Below are positions 1 through 5,620 of a DNA stretch of 17,033 bases, one piece after another. Under the pieces are notes generated by a model. That model was not told where the DNA came from. It saw only the letters and a list, made by a program, of their open reading frames with translations, and did no database searches. Position 1 is the first letter of the stretch. Every line of letters starts with the position of its first letter. Source of the DNA: Streptomyces sp. WM6378 (GTDB lineage: Bacteria > Actinomycetota > Actinomycetes > Streptomycetales > Streptomycetaceae); assembly GCF_001279695.1 (NCBI RefSeq), contig NZ_LGDD01000026.1, positions 1-17,033 on the forward strand, given 5' to 3'. The position numbers were made by a program, and so were the translations under genes.

Positions 1-87
1 TCCTGGCATCTTCAGCCCGTCATGGGGTCCCCCCTGGCCCTTGAGGCCTTGGGGGAGTTTGAGGACGAGCGCCCTTCAGGCGCGAAC

Positions 88-112
88 GGGGTCTGGGGCA
101 GAGCCCCAGGGA
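88..112. repeat. Dispersed hairpin repeat, copy 1
   Basis: The 25-nt block begins GGGGTCTGGGGC and ends GAGCCCCAGGGA. The TGGGGC and GCCCCA parts form a short hairpin. The same block with one to three substitutions recurs at 181-205 and 8333-8357, always in non-coding DNA. Blocks of this kind are common between Streptomyces genes. Confidence 0.75.
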
Positions 113-138
113 ACGACCACCAGGCAACAGCCGAACGA

Positions 139-205
139 CACCCCCGGAGGGTCTCGGGACGGGGTGGGGTGGGGCCTCCCGGGGTCTGGGGCGGAGCCCC
201 AGGGG
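139..205. repeat. Composite intergenic repeat, copy A
   Basis: This copy has three parts in order: a CCCCCGGAGGGTCT block (141-154), a GGGGTGGGG tract, and the 25-nt GGGGTCTGGGGC hairpin block (181-205). The same three parts in the same order and similar spacing make up 8289-8357 on the same strand. It is a dispersed repeat and not just shared base composition. It lies upstream of the sugar isomerase gene, where it may end transcription from the left. Confidence 0.65.
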
Positions 206-303
206 CTTCAACCCCCGGAGGCCACGCGGCGGAGCCGCACAGTGTCACAGCGGGAAGGGGCGGGGTGGGGGAAAATCCCCCCGAGCCGAAAGGACCCGCC
301 CCC

Positions 304-1146
304 ATGAAGTTCGCCCTCTCCACCCTAGGCCTCCCCGGCATGCCGATCCCCGAGGTCGCCCGCCTGGCCGCCCGCACCGGCTACCACGGCGTAGAACTCC
401 GTGCCCACCCCGAATCCCACATCCACCCCCACCTCGACCCCGCCCAACGCAAGGCAATCACCGCCGAGTTCAAGGCATCCGGCATCGAGATCCTCTCCAT
501 CGCCGGCTACGCCCGAGTCGCAGACCCGCACGACGACGCCGACCTCCCCCAACTCCTCACCCTCGCAAGAGACTTGGGAGCCAGCTACATCCGCGTCTTC
601 CCCGGAGCAACCGGAGCGACCGGCGCGACCGGCGGGTCCGACAACGCCGACAACGCCGACACCGACGCCGACGCCGACGCCGACGACACAGCCGTCCAAC
701 GACTGGCCGAAGCCGCCCAGCACGCAGCCGCCACCGGCATCCGCATCCTCCTCGAAACCCACGACTCCCACCGCACAGGCGAAGCAACCGCCCGAGTCCT
801 GAACCGCGCAGTAAACCGCCTCGGAGACGGAAAGAGCGTCGGCGCCCTCTGGGACGTCATGCACACCTGGCTCGGCGGCGAGACCCCCGCCGAGTCCTAC
901 GGACACCTCGCACCCCACCTCGGCTACACCCAGGTGAAGGACATCGCGTCGGCGAGCGACACCACCCCCCTCCCCCTCGGCAAGGGCGTACTCCCCCTCA
1001 GCGAGTGCCTCGCTCTGCTGCCGCCGGACGGCTGGGTCTGCTGGGAGTACGAGAAGCGCTGGTATCCCGAGGCCGCCCCCCTCCCGGGGCTGCTCCAAGC
1101 CGGACGGGAGTACCTGACGCAACTGCTGGCCGGGACAGCGAAGTAA
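304..1146 (+). CDS. Sugar phosphate isomerase/epimerase (TIM-barrel, xylose isomerase-like)
   Basis: This 280-aa soluble protein belongs to the AP-endonuclease-2/xylose isomerase-like TIM-barrel superfamily. The ATG at 304 is preceded by AAAGGA at 290-295 and begins MKFALSTLGLPGM, the usual first barrel strand. Candidate metal and catalytic residues stand at strand ends: E151 in LLETHDS, D184 and H187 in LWDVMHTW, K212-D213 in QVKDI, and E248 in CWEYEKRW. Such proteins isomerise or epimerise sugars or hydroxypyruvate-like substrates with a divalent metal; the substrate cannot be told from sequence. Residues 101-128 are a low-complexity insert of Gly-Ala-Thr triplets followed by Asp-Ala/Asn repeats, probably a surface loop. 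The 3' end overlaps the convergent exporter gene by 149 nt. Family assignment is firm, exact activity unknown. Confidence 0.88.
   Translation: MKFALSTLGLPGMPIPEVARLAARTGYHGVELRAHPESHIHPHLDPAQRKAITAEFKASGIEILSIAGYARVADPHDDADLPQLLTLARDLGASYIRVFPGATGATGATGGSDNADNADTDADADADDTAVQRLAEAAQHAAATGIRILLETHDSHRTGEATARVLNRAVNRLGDGKSVGALWDVMHTWLGGETPAESYGHLAPHLGYTQVKDIASASDTTPLPLGKGVLPLSECLALLPPDGWVCWEYEKRWYPEAAPLPGLLQAGREYLTQLLAGTAK
604..687 (+). repeat. In-frame tandem repeats inside the isomerase gene
   Basis: This is a micro/minisatellite within the coding sequence: three near-identical 9-nt units encoding Gly-Ala-Thr, then two GACAACGCC units, then three GACGCC units. It encodes residues 101-128, a polar loop between barrel elements. 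All units are multiples of three, so copy-number changes keep the frame. Confidence 0.8.
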
Positions 1147-1978
1147 GGCCCACCCCGCCCACAAGCAGCGCCGCCGCACACCACCGCAGCGGCGTCACCG
1201 ACTCCCCAAGGAGCACCGCCGCCGACGACATCCCGAACACCGGCACCAGCAGGCTGAACGGCGCCACCGACGACGCCGGGTAGCGGCGCAGCAGCATCCC
1301 CCACGCCCCGAAGCCGAACACCGTACTGATCCATGCCACGTACACCAGCGCCCCCGCCCCGCTCCAGTCGAACCCCGCCAGCGCCTCGGCAGCCCGCCCC
1401 GGCCCCTCGAAGAGCAGCGAAAGGACCAGCAGCGGGAGTACGGGGACCACCGACACCCACACCATGAAGTTCAGCGCGTCCGGCGGGGCCGCCTTGCGGG
1501 TCAGTACGTTCGACACGCCCCAGCACGCCGCCGCCCCCACCGTCAGCGCGAAGGCGAGCAGCGGGCCGCCCGACCCCTCGTCCACCCCCGCCACGACGAT
1601 CCCCGCCAGCGCCACACCCATCCCCAACAGCCGTACGCGGCCCGGACGTTCCCCCAGTACGGTCATCGCCACGACCGCCGTGAACACAGCCTGGATCTGA
1701 AGGACGAGGGACGAAAGACCGGCCGGCATTCCCTGGCTCATCCCGATGAACAGCAGCCCGAACTTCGCCACCCCCAGCACCAGCCCCACCGCCACGATCC
1801 ACTTCCAGGCCACCTTGGGCCGCCCCACGAAGAACACGGCGGGCAGCGCCGCGACCAGGAAACGCAGGGCGGAGAACAGCAGCGGCGGGAAGTGGCCGAG
1901 GCCCACGTCGATGACGACGAAGTTGACCCCCCAGACGGCAGTGACAAGCACGGCGAGGGCGATGTGTACGGGACGCAT
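998..1978 (-). CDS. eamA: EamA-family DMT transporter (O-acetylserine/cysteine exporter-like)
   Basis: This 326-aa inner-membrane protein has about ten hydrophobic helices in two EamA repeats of the drug/metabolite transporter superfamily. Two stretches, WGVNFVVIDVGLGHFPPLL near the N-terminus and GMPAGLSSLVLQIQAVFT near residue 85, closely match the E. coli O-acetylserine/cysteine exporter as I remember it. Export of cysteine-pathway metabolites is therefore the best guess, by family. I chose the ATG at 1978 because it starts directly before helix 1; an ATG at 2005 would add nine polar residues. The last helix ends near residue 275, but the frame continues about 50 residues as an Ala/Arg/Pro/Ser-rich tail encoded opposite the 3' end of the isomerase gene. 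The gene is divergent from a LysR regulator, an arrangement like LysG/LysE in corynebacteria. Confidence 0.87.
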   Translation of the reverse strand: MRPVHIALAVLVTAVWGVNFVVIDVGLGHFPPLLFSALRFLVAALPAVFFVGRPKVAWKWIVAVGLVLGVAKFGLLFIGMSQGMPAGLSSLVLQIQAVFTAVVAMTVLGERPGRVRLLGMGVALAGIVVAGVDEGSGGPLLAFALTVGAAACWGVSNVLTRKAAPPDALNFMVWVSVVPVLPLLVLSLLFEGPGRAAEALAGFDWSGAGALVYVAWISTVFGFGAWGMLLRRYPASSVAPFSLLVPVFGMSSAAVLLGESVTPLRWCAAALLVGGVGLTSLSRPAVASGTPVRLGAAPGGGRPRDTSASRTPSRPSRPAAAERGTR

Positions 1979-2033
1979 GCGTCGAGGATCACCGCCCCCG
2001 ACCATTCAGCACCAGCGCGGATTCCTTGATGAT

Positions 2034-2056
2034 GGGATGAAGCAACGCTTAATCCC
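2034..2056. promoter_or_regulatory. Inverted repeat, probable LysR operator
   Basis: The arms GGGATGAAGC (2034-2043) and GCTTAATCCC (2047-2056) are inverted repeats with one mismatch around a 3-nt centre. The site sits in the 89-nt gap between the divergent exporter and LysR genes and directly abuts the LysR ribosome binding site (2057-2064). LysR-type regulators usually bind an imperfect dyad in such a gap. Here the T/A pair flanking the centre is spaced T-N13-A and not the classical T-N11-A. Confidence 0.6.
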
Positions 2057-2067
2057 AGGAGGGGCTC

Positions 2068-2973
2068 GTGCTCGATCTGGCCCGGCTGCGCGCACTGCAC
2101 GCGGTCCACGTCCACGGCTCGGTCGCCGCCGCTGCCGCCGCGCTCGGCTACACCCCGTCCGCGATCTCCCAGCAGATCACCAAGCTGGAGCGCGAGACCC
2201 GTACGACCCTCCTGGAGCGGCGCGGCCGGGGCATCGCCCTCACCGAGGACGCACTCCATCTCGCTTCTGCAGCAAGGGAGTTGATGGACATCGTCGAGCG
2301 TACGGAGACCACGCTCGAAGAGCGGCGCGGCCTGCCCACCGGACGCCTCACGGTGGGCGCCTTCGCGACAGCGGCGCGCGGCCTGCTCCCGGCAGCCCTC
2401 GCCTCCCTGACCCGCCAACACCCCACTCTGGAAACGAGGTTGTCCGAAGTCGACCCGCACGTCTCGGTCGACCTGGTGGCCAAGGGCGTCATCGATCTGG
2501 CCGTCGCACACGACTGGGACATCGCCCCACTGCCCGCCCCCGAGGGCGTCGAGCACGCATCCATCGGCGACGACCACTGCGACGTACTGGTCCCGGCGGG
2601 CCACCCCCTGGCCGCCCGCCCCGCGATCCGCCGCGCCGACCTCACCCACGAGCCCTGGATCTGCCAGCCACCCGGCTCGGTCTGCCACGACTGGCTCGTA
2701 CGCACCCTGCGCGCCGACGGCCACGAGCCCGATCTGCGCCACCAGGCGGCCGAGTACCACACCCAACTCGCCCTGGTGGCAGCCGGGTTGGGCATAGCCC
2801 TGATCCCACGACTGGGCCGGGGCCCGCTTCCCGAGGGCGTCGTGGCCCTACACCTCGACCCGGTACCGACTCGCCACCTGTACGCACTCTGGCGCACGGG
2901 AGCGGCCCGCCGCCCGGCGATCAGGGCTGCGGTTCACGCCCTCCGGGAAGCGTGGGCGAACCTCAGCCGCTGA
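2068..2973 (+). CDS. LysR-family transcriptional regulator
   Basis: This 301-aa protein has an N-terminal winged helix-turn-helix (about residues 1-60) with the recognition region GYTPSAISQQITKLERE and the wing RRGRGIALTEDA. A periplasmic-binding-protein-like effector domain (about 88-295) follows, including the typical LVAAGLGIALIPR segment. The GTG start at 2068 follows a very strong AGGAGGGG site (2057-2064). The gene is divergent from the EamA exporter, so it most likely controls that exporter in response to the exported metabolite and also regulates itself through the palindrome beside its start. The effector is unknown; an amino acid or cysteine precursor is inferred only from the neighbour. 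Its stop overlaps the stop of the convergent DUF397 gene by 11 nt, leaving no room for a terminator. Confidence 0.92.
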   Translation: MLDLARLRALHAVHVHGSVAAAAAALGYTPSAISQQITKLERETRTTLLERRGRGIALTEDALHLASAARELMDIVERTETTLEERRGLPTGRLTVGAFATAARGLLPAALASLTRQHPTLETRLSEVDPHVSVDLVAKGVIDLAVAHDWDIAPLPAPEGVEHASIGDDHCDVLVPAGHPLAARPAIRRADLTHEPWICQPPGSVCHDWLVRTLRADGHEPDLRHQAAEYHTQLALVAAGLGIALIPRLGRGPLPEGVVALHLDPVPTRHLYALWRTGAARRPAIRAAVHALREAWANLSR

Positions 2974-3259
2974 CCCCGTCAGCCTTGACCGCCTCCACGA
3001 ACGAGGTCCAGGCCCCCGCCCCGAACACGACAGCGGGCCCGGTCGGGTTCTTGCTGTCCCGCACGGGCACGCACCCCGAGCAGGAGTCGCTGAACTCCAG
3101 GCAGTCGCCGCCACTTGCACCGCTGTACGAGGACTTCCGCCAGGTCGCGTACGCCTCGCTGACTTCCAGGCATGCGCCGCTCTCGCCGCCGCTGTAGCTG
3201 GACTTCCGCCAGGCGGGCAACACCGAGGCGTCGGGGACTATCTGCTCACTGCGCTCCAT
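2963..3259 (-). CDS. DUF397 protein with duplicated N-terminal motif
   Basis: This is a 98-aa DUF397 protein. The family signature WRKSSYSG appears twice, at residues 17-24 and 40-47, each followed by Gly/Ser and then CLEVSE or CLEFSD. After the second copy the usual VPVRDSKNPTGPAVVF and a final W-x-x-F helix complete the domain. Most family members have one copy and about 60-80 residues, so the first motif is a partial duplication. DUF397 proteins are small partners of WhiJ/Scr1-type helix-turn-helix regulators in streptomycetes, and several such loci affect sporulation or antibiotic production. The ATG at 3259 lies inside the end of the upstream regulator gene (14-nt overlap), so the two are probably co-transcribed and translationally coupled. 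A SCSGC pair sits where most members have a simple turn. Confidence 0.88.
   Translation of the reverse strand: MERSEQIVPDASVLPAWRKSSYSGGESGACLEVSEAYATWRKSSYSGASGGDCLEFSDSCSGCVPVRDSKNPTGPAVVFGAGAWTSFVEAVKADGVSG
3086..3211 (-). repeat. Two tandem copies of the WRKSSYSG coding unit
   Basis: Residues 17-35 (3155-3211) and 40-58 (3086-3142) of the DUF397 protein are repeats 69 nt apart. The first 12 bases of each copy are identical (TGGCGGAAGTCC) and later positions diverge, including different serine codons. The duplication is therefore recognisable but not brand new. Confidence 0.75.
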
Positions 3260-4070
3260 GCCCGTAATCCTCCGCCACGGACTTGATCAGCGCCAGAGAC
3301 TTCCGGTGCGACAACGCGTCCCCGAGGGCGTGATCGTAAGCCACCTGGCAGTCCCGGACCACGGACGGGAGTTCCCATACCCTGCCGGTATTCAAGGCCT
3401 CCACGTAGGCGACGGGCGGGAGTTCCTCGAACCACATCAGAGAAACCACGCCCTCCAGCAACGCGTGGGCTCCCGCCGCGAAGGGGAGCACGTGCACACG
3501 GATACGGCGGCACTCTCCCAACGCCGCGATGTGTCGCAGCTGTTCGCACATCACGGACGGACCGCCGATAGGGCGTCGCAGCACATCCTCGTCGATCAGC
3601 GCCCACACCACGGGCGAGCTGAACTTGTCGAGTATGCGGGCCCGTTCGAGGCGGGTGCTGAGCAGCTTGTCACGCTCCTCATCGCTCCTTGGCGGATGCC
3701 CCGAGCTGAGCACTTCGCGCGCGTACGCCTCCGTCTGAAGAATTCCGGGCACCAGCTTGGGTCCGTATACGCGGATCACCGAGGCCTGGCCCTCGAACTC
3801 CAGCGCTTCTGCGAAGTGTTCAGCCACACTGCGGCCATCCAGCGTCGGCAGGAACCGCTCGAAAAACCCATCAGTACCCAGCACCTTGTCCAGCCGACGC
3901 GCATCGTCCAGAGTCGGCCGCCTCCGCCCCGCCTCGATGTGGGCGATGTGCGTGCGCGACATCACCGCACGCTCGCTGAGCTCTTCCTGCGTGAGCCCGG
4001 CCGCCTCCCTCCGGGCCCTGAGTTCCTCGCCGTACTTGATGCGGGAAACGGGGTTGTCCTCGATTGCCAC
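3246..4070 (-). CDS. Helix-turn-helix (XRE) regulator with DUF5753 domain, Scr1/WhiJ-like
   Basis: This is a 274-aa protein. Residues 12-66 form an XRE helix-turn-helix (YGEELRARREAAGLTQEELS, then SRTHIAHIEAGRRRPTLDDA). Residues about 95-268 form the DUF5753 (Scr1-type) domain, with the typical LVPGILQTEAYAR and VLPFAAGAHALLEG segments. This architecture is common in Streptomyces, usually paired with a DUF397 protein as here, and members such as WhiJ act as developmental or metabolic regulators. The start is the GTG at 4070, placed 8 nt after AAAGGAG; upstream in-frame codons would add a non-homologous Arg-rich extension. The stop overlaps the DUF397 start by 14 nt. No HATPase anti-sigma-like gene, another frequent partner, is visible nearby. 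The DNA target is probably its own divergent promoter region. Confidence 0.92.
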   Translation of the reverse strand: MAIEDNPVSRIKYGEELRARREAAGLTQEELSERAVMSRTHIAHIEAGRRRPTLDDARRLDKVLGTDGFFERFLPTLDGRSVAEHFAEALEFEGQASVIRVYGPKLVPGILQTEAYAREVLSSGHPPRSDEERDKLLSTRLERARILDKFSSPVVWALIDEDVLRRPIGGPSVMCEQLRHIAALGECRRIRVHVLPFAAGAHALLEGVVSLMWFEELPPVAYVEALNTGRVWELPSVVRDCQVAYDHALGDALSHRKSLALIKSVAEDYGHGAQ

Positions 4071-4121
4071 GACACCAACTCCTTTGCGTGCAGGCTGCGT
4101 TGTCACGCTCTGTGCACTAGC

Positions 4122-4151
4122 CAGCGTACGGATAGTGACCTCACGCTGTAA
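4122..4151 (-). promoter_or_regulatory. Candidate promoter and inverted repeat for the HTH/DUF397 operon
   Basis: On the minus strand TTACAG (4146-4151) and TACGCT (4123-4128) are separated by 17 nt, a plausible sigma-70-type pair. An inverted repeat CAGCGT (4122-4127) / ACGCTG (4143-4148) overlaps both hexamers, as expected of a site for autoregulation. It lies in the 113-nt gap between the HTH gene and the divergent 73-aa gene. The hexamer matches are modest. Confidence 0.35.
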
Positions 4152-4183
4152 GTGGAACAGCACACACAGTGAGAGGCAGTCGT

Positions 4184-4405
4184 ATGGGAGCCCACGCCAT
4201 GGGGGCGTTCGTCGCCCACACCGGTACGGATGTGTACGGACCCGGCAAGGTGATCGGCACGGACGGTGACTGGCGGCGCGTCCGGTTCGTGTACTTCGTC
4301 GCGACCGTCGCCGTGGGCGATCTGCGCCCGGCCTCTCCGCAGGAAGAAGGGGAAGTGCGCGCATGGCTGAGGGAGAAGGCCGTCCGACATGGGGGCAACT
4401 GGTAG
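4184..4405 (+). CDS. Small hypothetical protein (73 aa), divergent from the HTH regulator
   Basis: I do not recognise a named family with certainty. The ATG at 4184 is placed 7 nt after AGAGG (4172-4176). The protein is soluble, with no signal peptide. Its core TDVYGPGKVIGTDGDWRRVRFV resembles the beta-barrel pattern (G-x-G-x-V ... V-x-F) of small SH3/CarD-like or DUF3553-type domains. A charged helix (PQEEGEVRAWLREKAVRHG) closes the chain. It is divergent from the HTH/DUF397 operon, the place where accessory partners of these regulators are often found, so a functional link is possible but is inference. A second open frame starting at 4363 overlaps its last 43 nt. Confidence 0.6.
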   Translation: MGAHAMGAFVAHTGTDVYGPGKVIGTDGDWRRVRFVYFVATVAVGDLRPASPQEEGEVRAWLREKAVRHGGNW

Positions 4406-4605
4406 CGGGGCCCGCGCTGGCGTTGCGGGTGTCGCGGGACGGTGGGCGGACGTGGGAGCCGTACGTCATGCCGCGCCCCGGGGAGGAAGCCATGCAGGGG
4501 CTCGAAAAAGAAATTGGGCGCGACTGTCACATCCCCGTACCCCCGCGCGTCAGGGCAGTGAAAGCGAAGGACGAAGCAGGCCCGCCAGATACAGGAGTCG
4601 CAGCC
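4363..4605 (+). other. Open frame with Asp-box-like motif running into the AhpD-like gene
   Basis: From the ATG at 4363, about 10 nt after a GGGGA-type site, the frame encodes WGQLVAGPALALRVSRDGGR followed by TWEPYVMPRPGEE. This looks like real protein and contains SRDGGRTW, the S-x-D-x-G-x-x-W pattern of Asp-box (BNR) repeats. No in-frame stop comes before the AhpD-like gene, which lies in the same frame. The second half (after about 4490) has no protein-like character and holds the ECF promoter. It may be a short gene that lost its stop, a remnant, or chance. I do not propose it as the N-terminus of the AhpD-like protein. Confidence 0.3.
4525..4551 (+). promoter_or_regulatory. ECF41-type promoter (TGTCACA-N16-CGTC)
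   Basis: TGTCACA (4525-4531) and CGTC (4548-4551) are separated by exactly 16 nt. This matches in full the consensus described for ECF41-group (SigJ-like) extracytoplasmic-function sigma factors, whose usual targets are carboxymuconolactone decarboxylase, oxidoreductase and epimerase genes. The next gene is a carboxymuconolactone decarboxylase-family gene. Transcription would start near 4557-4560, giving a leader of about 45-50 nt before the ATG at 4606. No ECF sigma gene is in the window. Confidence 0.85.
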
Positions 4606-5061
4606 ATGCAGGCACGTATGACGAACCCCGCACAGGTCATCCCCAGCGCGATGCCGGCCATTCTGAGCGTGATCAAGGCCGCCAAGGAAGGCGGGGTGGA
4701 CGAGTCCACCCTGGAGCTGGTGCACCTGCGGGCCAGCCAGATCAACGGATGCGCGCCGTGCGTCTACGGCGGCGTCACGAGCGCCCGCAAGAACGGGGTG
4801 AGCGAGGACCAGCTGGCCACCGTCGTCACGTGGCGGGAGGCGCCGTACTTCAGCGACGCCGAGCGGGCGGCGCTCGCGCTGGCCGAGGCCGCCACCCGGC
4901 TCGCCGACCGCCCGGACGCGGTGTCCGACGAGGTGTGGGACGAGGCGGCCCGGCACTACGACGAGAAGGGGCTCGCCTCGCTGGTCCTCATGATCGGCGT
5001 GACCAACCTCTTCAACCGGCTCAACGCCACGACGCGGCAGATCGCGGGCGCGGCCTGGTAG
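4606..5061 (+). CDS. Carboxymuconolactone decarboxylase / AhpD-like alkylhydroperoxidase-family protein
   Basis: This 151-aa all-helical protein belongs to the CMD/AhpD fold. The core ELVHLRASQINGCAPCVYGG carries E37, C49 and C52 spaced as the Glu and Cys-x-x-Cys of the AhpD peroxidatic site. The position four residues after the second Cys, His in AhpD, is Gly56 here, so the proton-relay chemistry may differ. I chose the ATG at 4606 because CAGGAG lies at 4592-4597 and the ECF41 promoter lies 54 nt upstream; the same frame is open further left but would be outside the transcript. Family members reduce peroxides or act as small thiol oxidoreductases, and ECF41-controlled ones are thought to serve stress or envelope responses. 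The gene stands alone, followed by a hairpin terminator. Confidence 0.9.
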   Translation: MQARMTNPAQVIPSAMPAILSVIKAAKEGGVDESTLELVHLRASQINGCAPCVYGGVTSARKNGVSEDQLATVVTWREAPYFSDAERAALALAEAATRLADRPDAVSDEVWDEAARHYDEKGLASLVLMIGVTNLFNRLNATTRQIAGAAW

Positions 5062-5075
5062 CAACACCGGTGCGA

Positions 5076-5109
5076 GGCGATGCGCGCCACGGGGGTGCGG
5101 CGCATCGCC
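5076..5109 (+). terminator. Hairpin terminator after the AhpD-like gene
   Basis: A perfect 10-bp stem, GGCGATGCGC (5076-5085) with GCGCATCGCC (5100-5109), has a 14-nt loop and begins 15 nt after the stop codon. There is no U-tract, as is usual for streptomycete terminators. Confidence 0.7.
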
Positions 5110-5486
5110 GCGAGCGGCGCCGGTGCATCACCTCGATCGGCGCCGAACCGTCGCCTCGTCGGCCCATCAGACCGTCGCGCCGAACGTCCGCCACCTGGTC
5201 AACTTCCATACCAATTCGGCGAATTGGGGACGGGGAGGGAACCCACCCGGGGCCGCCTCCGTCCAACGTACGTACTGCCGGTGAGTCTCCGCAGAGCGGT
5301 GTCGGCATCGCCGCTGGCCGCGAGCGCCGACCCCCTCTCCAGCCGCCTGCGGCCGGCAGCACGCCGCCATCGGTGCGAACCCCTCCGACTGCACCGGTGG
5401 CGGCCCCTCCCTCCGATGCCCTCCTGATGTCCCCCTGATGCCCCTCTGATGGCAGAGCCACGCCGTACGGCCTTGTGCGCATAGCC
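5110..5486. other. Non-coding stretch with a 17-bp palindrome
   Basis: No recognisable gene is present; open frames on both strands have Arg/Pro/Ser-rich composition, lack ribosome binding sites and match no family I know. The notable element is a perfect palindrome at 5211-5227, arms CCAATTC and GAATTGG around GGC, AT-rich against its surroundings and therefore operator-like. A small cluster of three CTGATG units lies at 5426-5450. Confidence 0.6.
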
Positions 5487-5515
5487 TTGACTGGCAATAA
5501 CTTTCCGGATAACGG
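5487..5515 (+). promoter_or_regulatory. Candidate promoter of the GH3 gene
   Basis: TTGACT (5487-5492) is a good -35 element. TAACGG (5510-5515) follows after 17 nt as a weak -10; GATAAC at 5508 is an alternative with shorter spacing. The local AT content is high for this genome. A start near 5522 would place the tandem palindromic repeats in the transcript leader. Confidence 0.4.
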
Positions 5516-5523
5516 TTCGCCTT

Positions 5524-5594
5524 GGAAGTTTCTTCCACTTTGGAGTCGCTTCCGCTACGGAAGTCGCTTCCACTTCGGAAGTCTCTTCCGCTTC
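5524..5594 (+). repeat. Four tandem 18-bp palindromic repeats in the GH3 leader
   Basis: The units are 5524-5541, 5542-5558 (17 nt, one A missing), 5559-5576 and 5577-5594. Each begins GGAAG-N3-CTTCC, itself a dyad, followed by a five-base spacer of pattern R-C-T-W-Y. A fifth CTTCC lies at 5591-5595. The array ends 29 nt before the GH3 start codon. It could be a multi-site operator or an array of RNA hairpins. Confidence 0.85.
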
Positions 5595-5620
5595 CCTGGG
5601 CAACACCGCTGGAAGGAGCG
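5589..5620 (+). promoter_or_regulatory. Possible hairpin masking the GH3 ribosome binding site
   Basis: CGCTTC (5589-5594) can pair with GGAGCG (5615-5620), including one G-U pair; alternatively CTTCC (5591-5595) can pair with GGAAG (5611-5615). Both would cover the GGAAGGAG ribosome binding site. The repeat units upstream supply further CTTCC segments that could compete. This is a prediction from complementarity only. Confidence 0.35.

Larger units (their letters stand above)
1..303. other. Non-coding stretch with GC-rich dispersed repeats
   Basis: I see no convincing gene here. A forward frame is open from about position 22 into the first gene, but it reads through hairpin-forming G/C blocks in low-complexity Gly/Pro-rich composition and lacks a ribosome binding site. 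The stretch holds two copies of a 25-nt hairpin block (88-112 and 181-205). It also holds a CCCCCGGAGGGTCT block (141-154) and a GGGAAGGGGCGGGGTGGGGG block (252-271), and these recur around 8291-8357. The 3' end of whatever gene precedes the window is not visible. Confidence 0.7.

Noticed and set aside
243..269. TGTCACA at 243-249 as a second ECF41 promoter
   Set aside because: Sixteen bases downstream the sequence is TGGG and not CGTC, and the site lies inside a repeat block.
1746..3197. Long forward open frame covering the exporter/LysR intergenic gap and continuing through the LysR gene
   Set aside because: It is out of frame with the clear LysR protein and antisense to the exporter, with Arg/Pro-rich composition and no domain.
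4101..4127. TGTCACG near 4101 as an ECF41 promoter for the 73-aa gene
   Set aside because: The last base of the -35 differs and no CGTC follows at 16 nt.
5110..5486. A hypothetical gene on either strand between the AhpD-like and GH3 genes
   Set aside because: Open frames exist but have no ribosome binding site, no recognisable domain and composition typical of random GC-rich frames. A terminator and palindrome occupy the region.
5524..5594. CRISPR array
   Set aside because: The repeats are contiguous 17-18 bp units without unique spacers and there are no cas genes.
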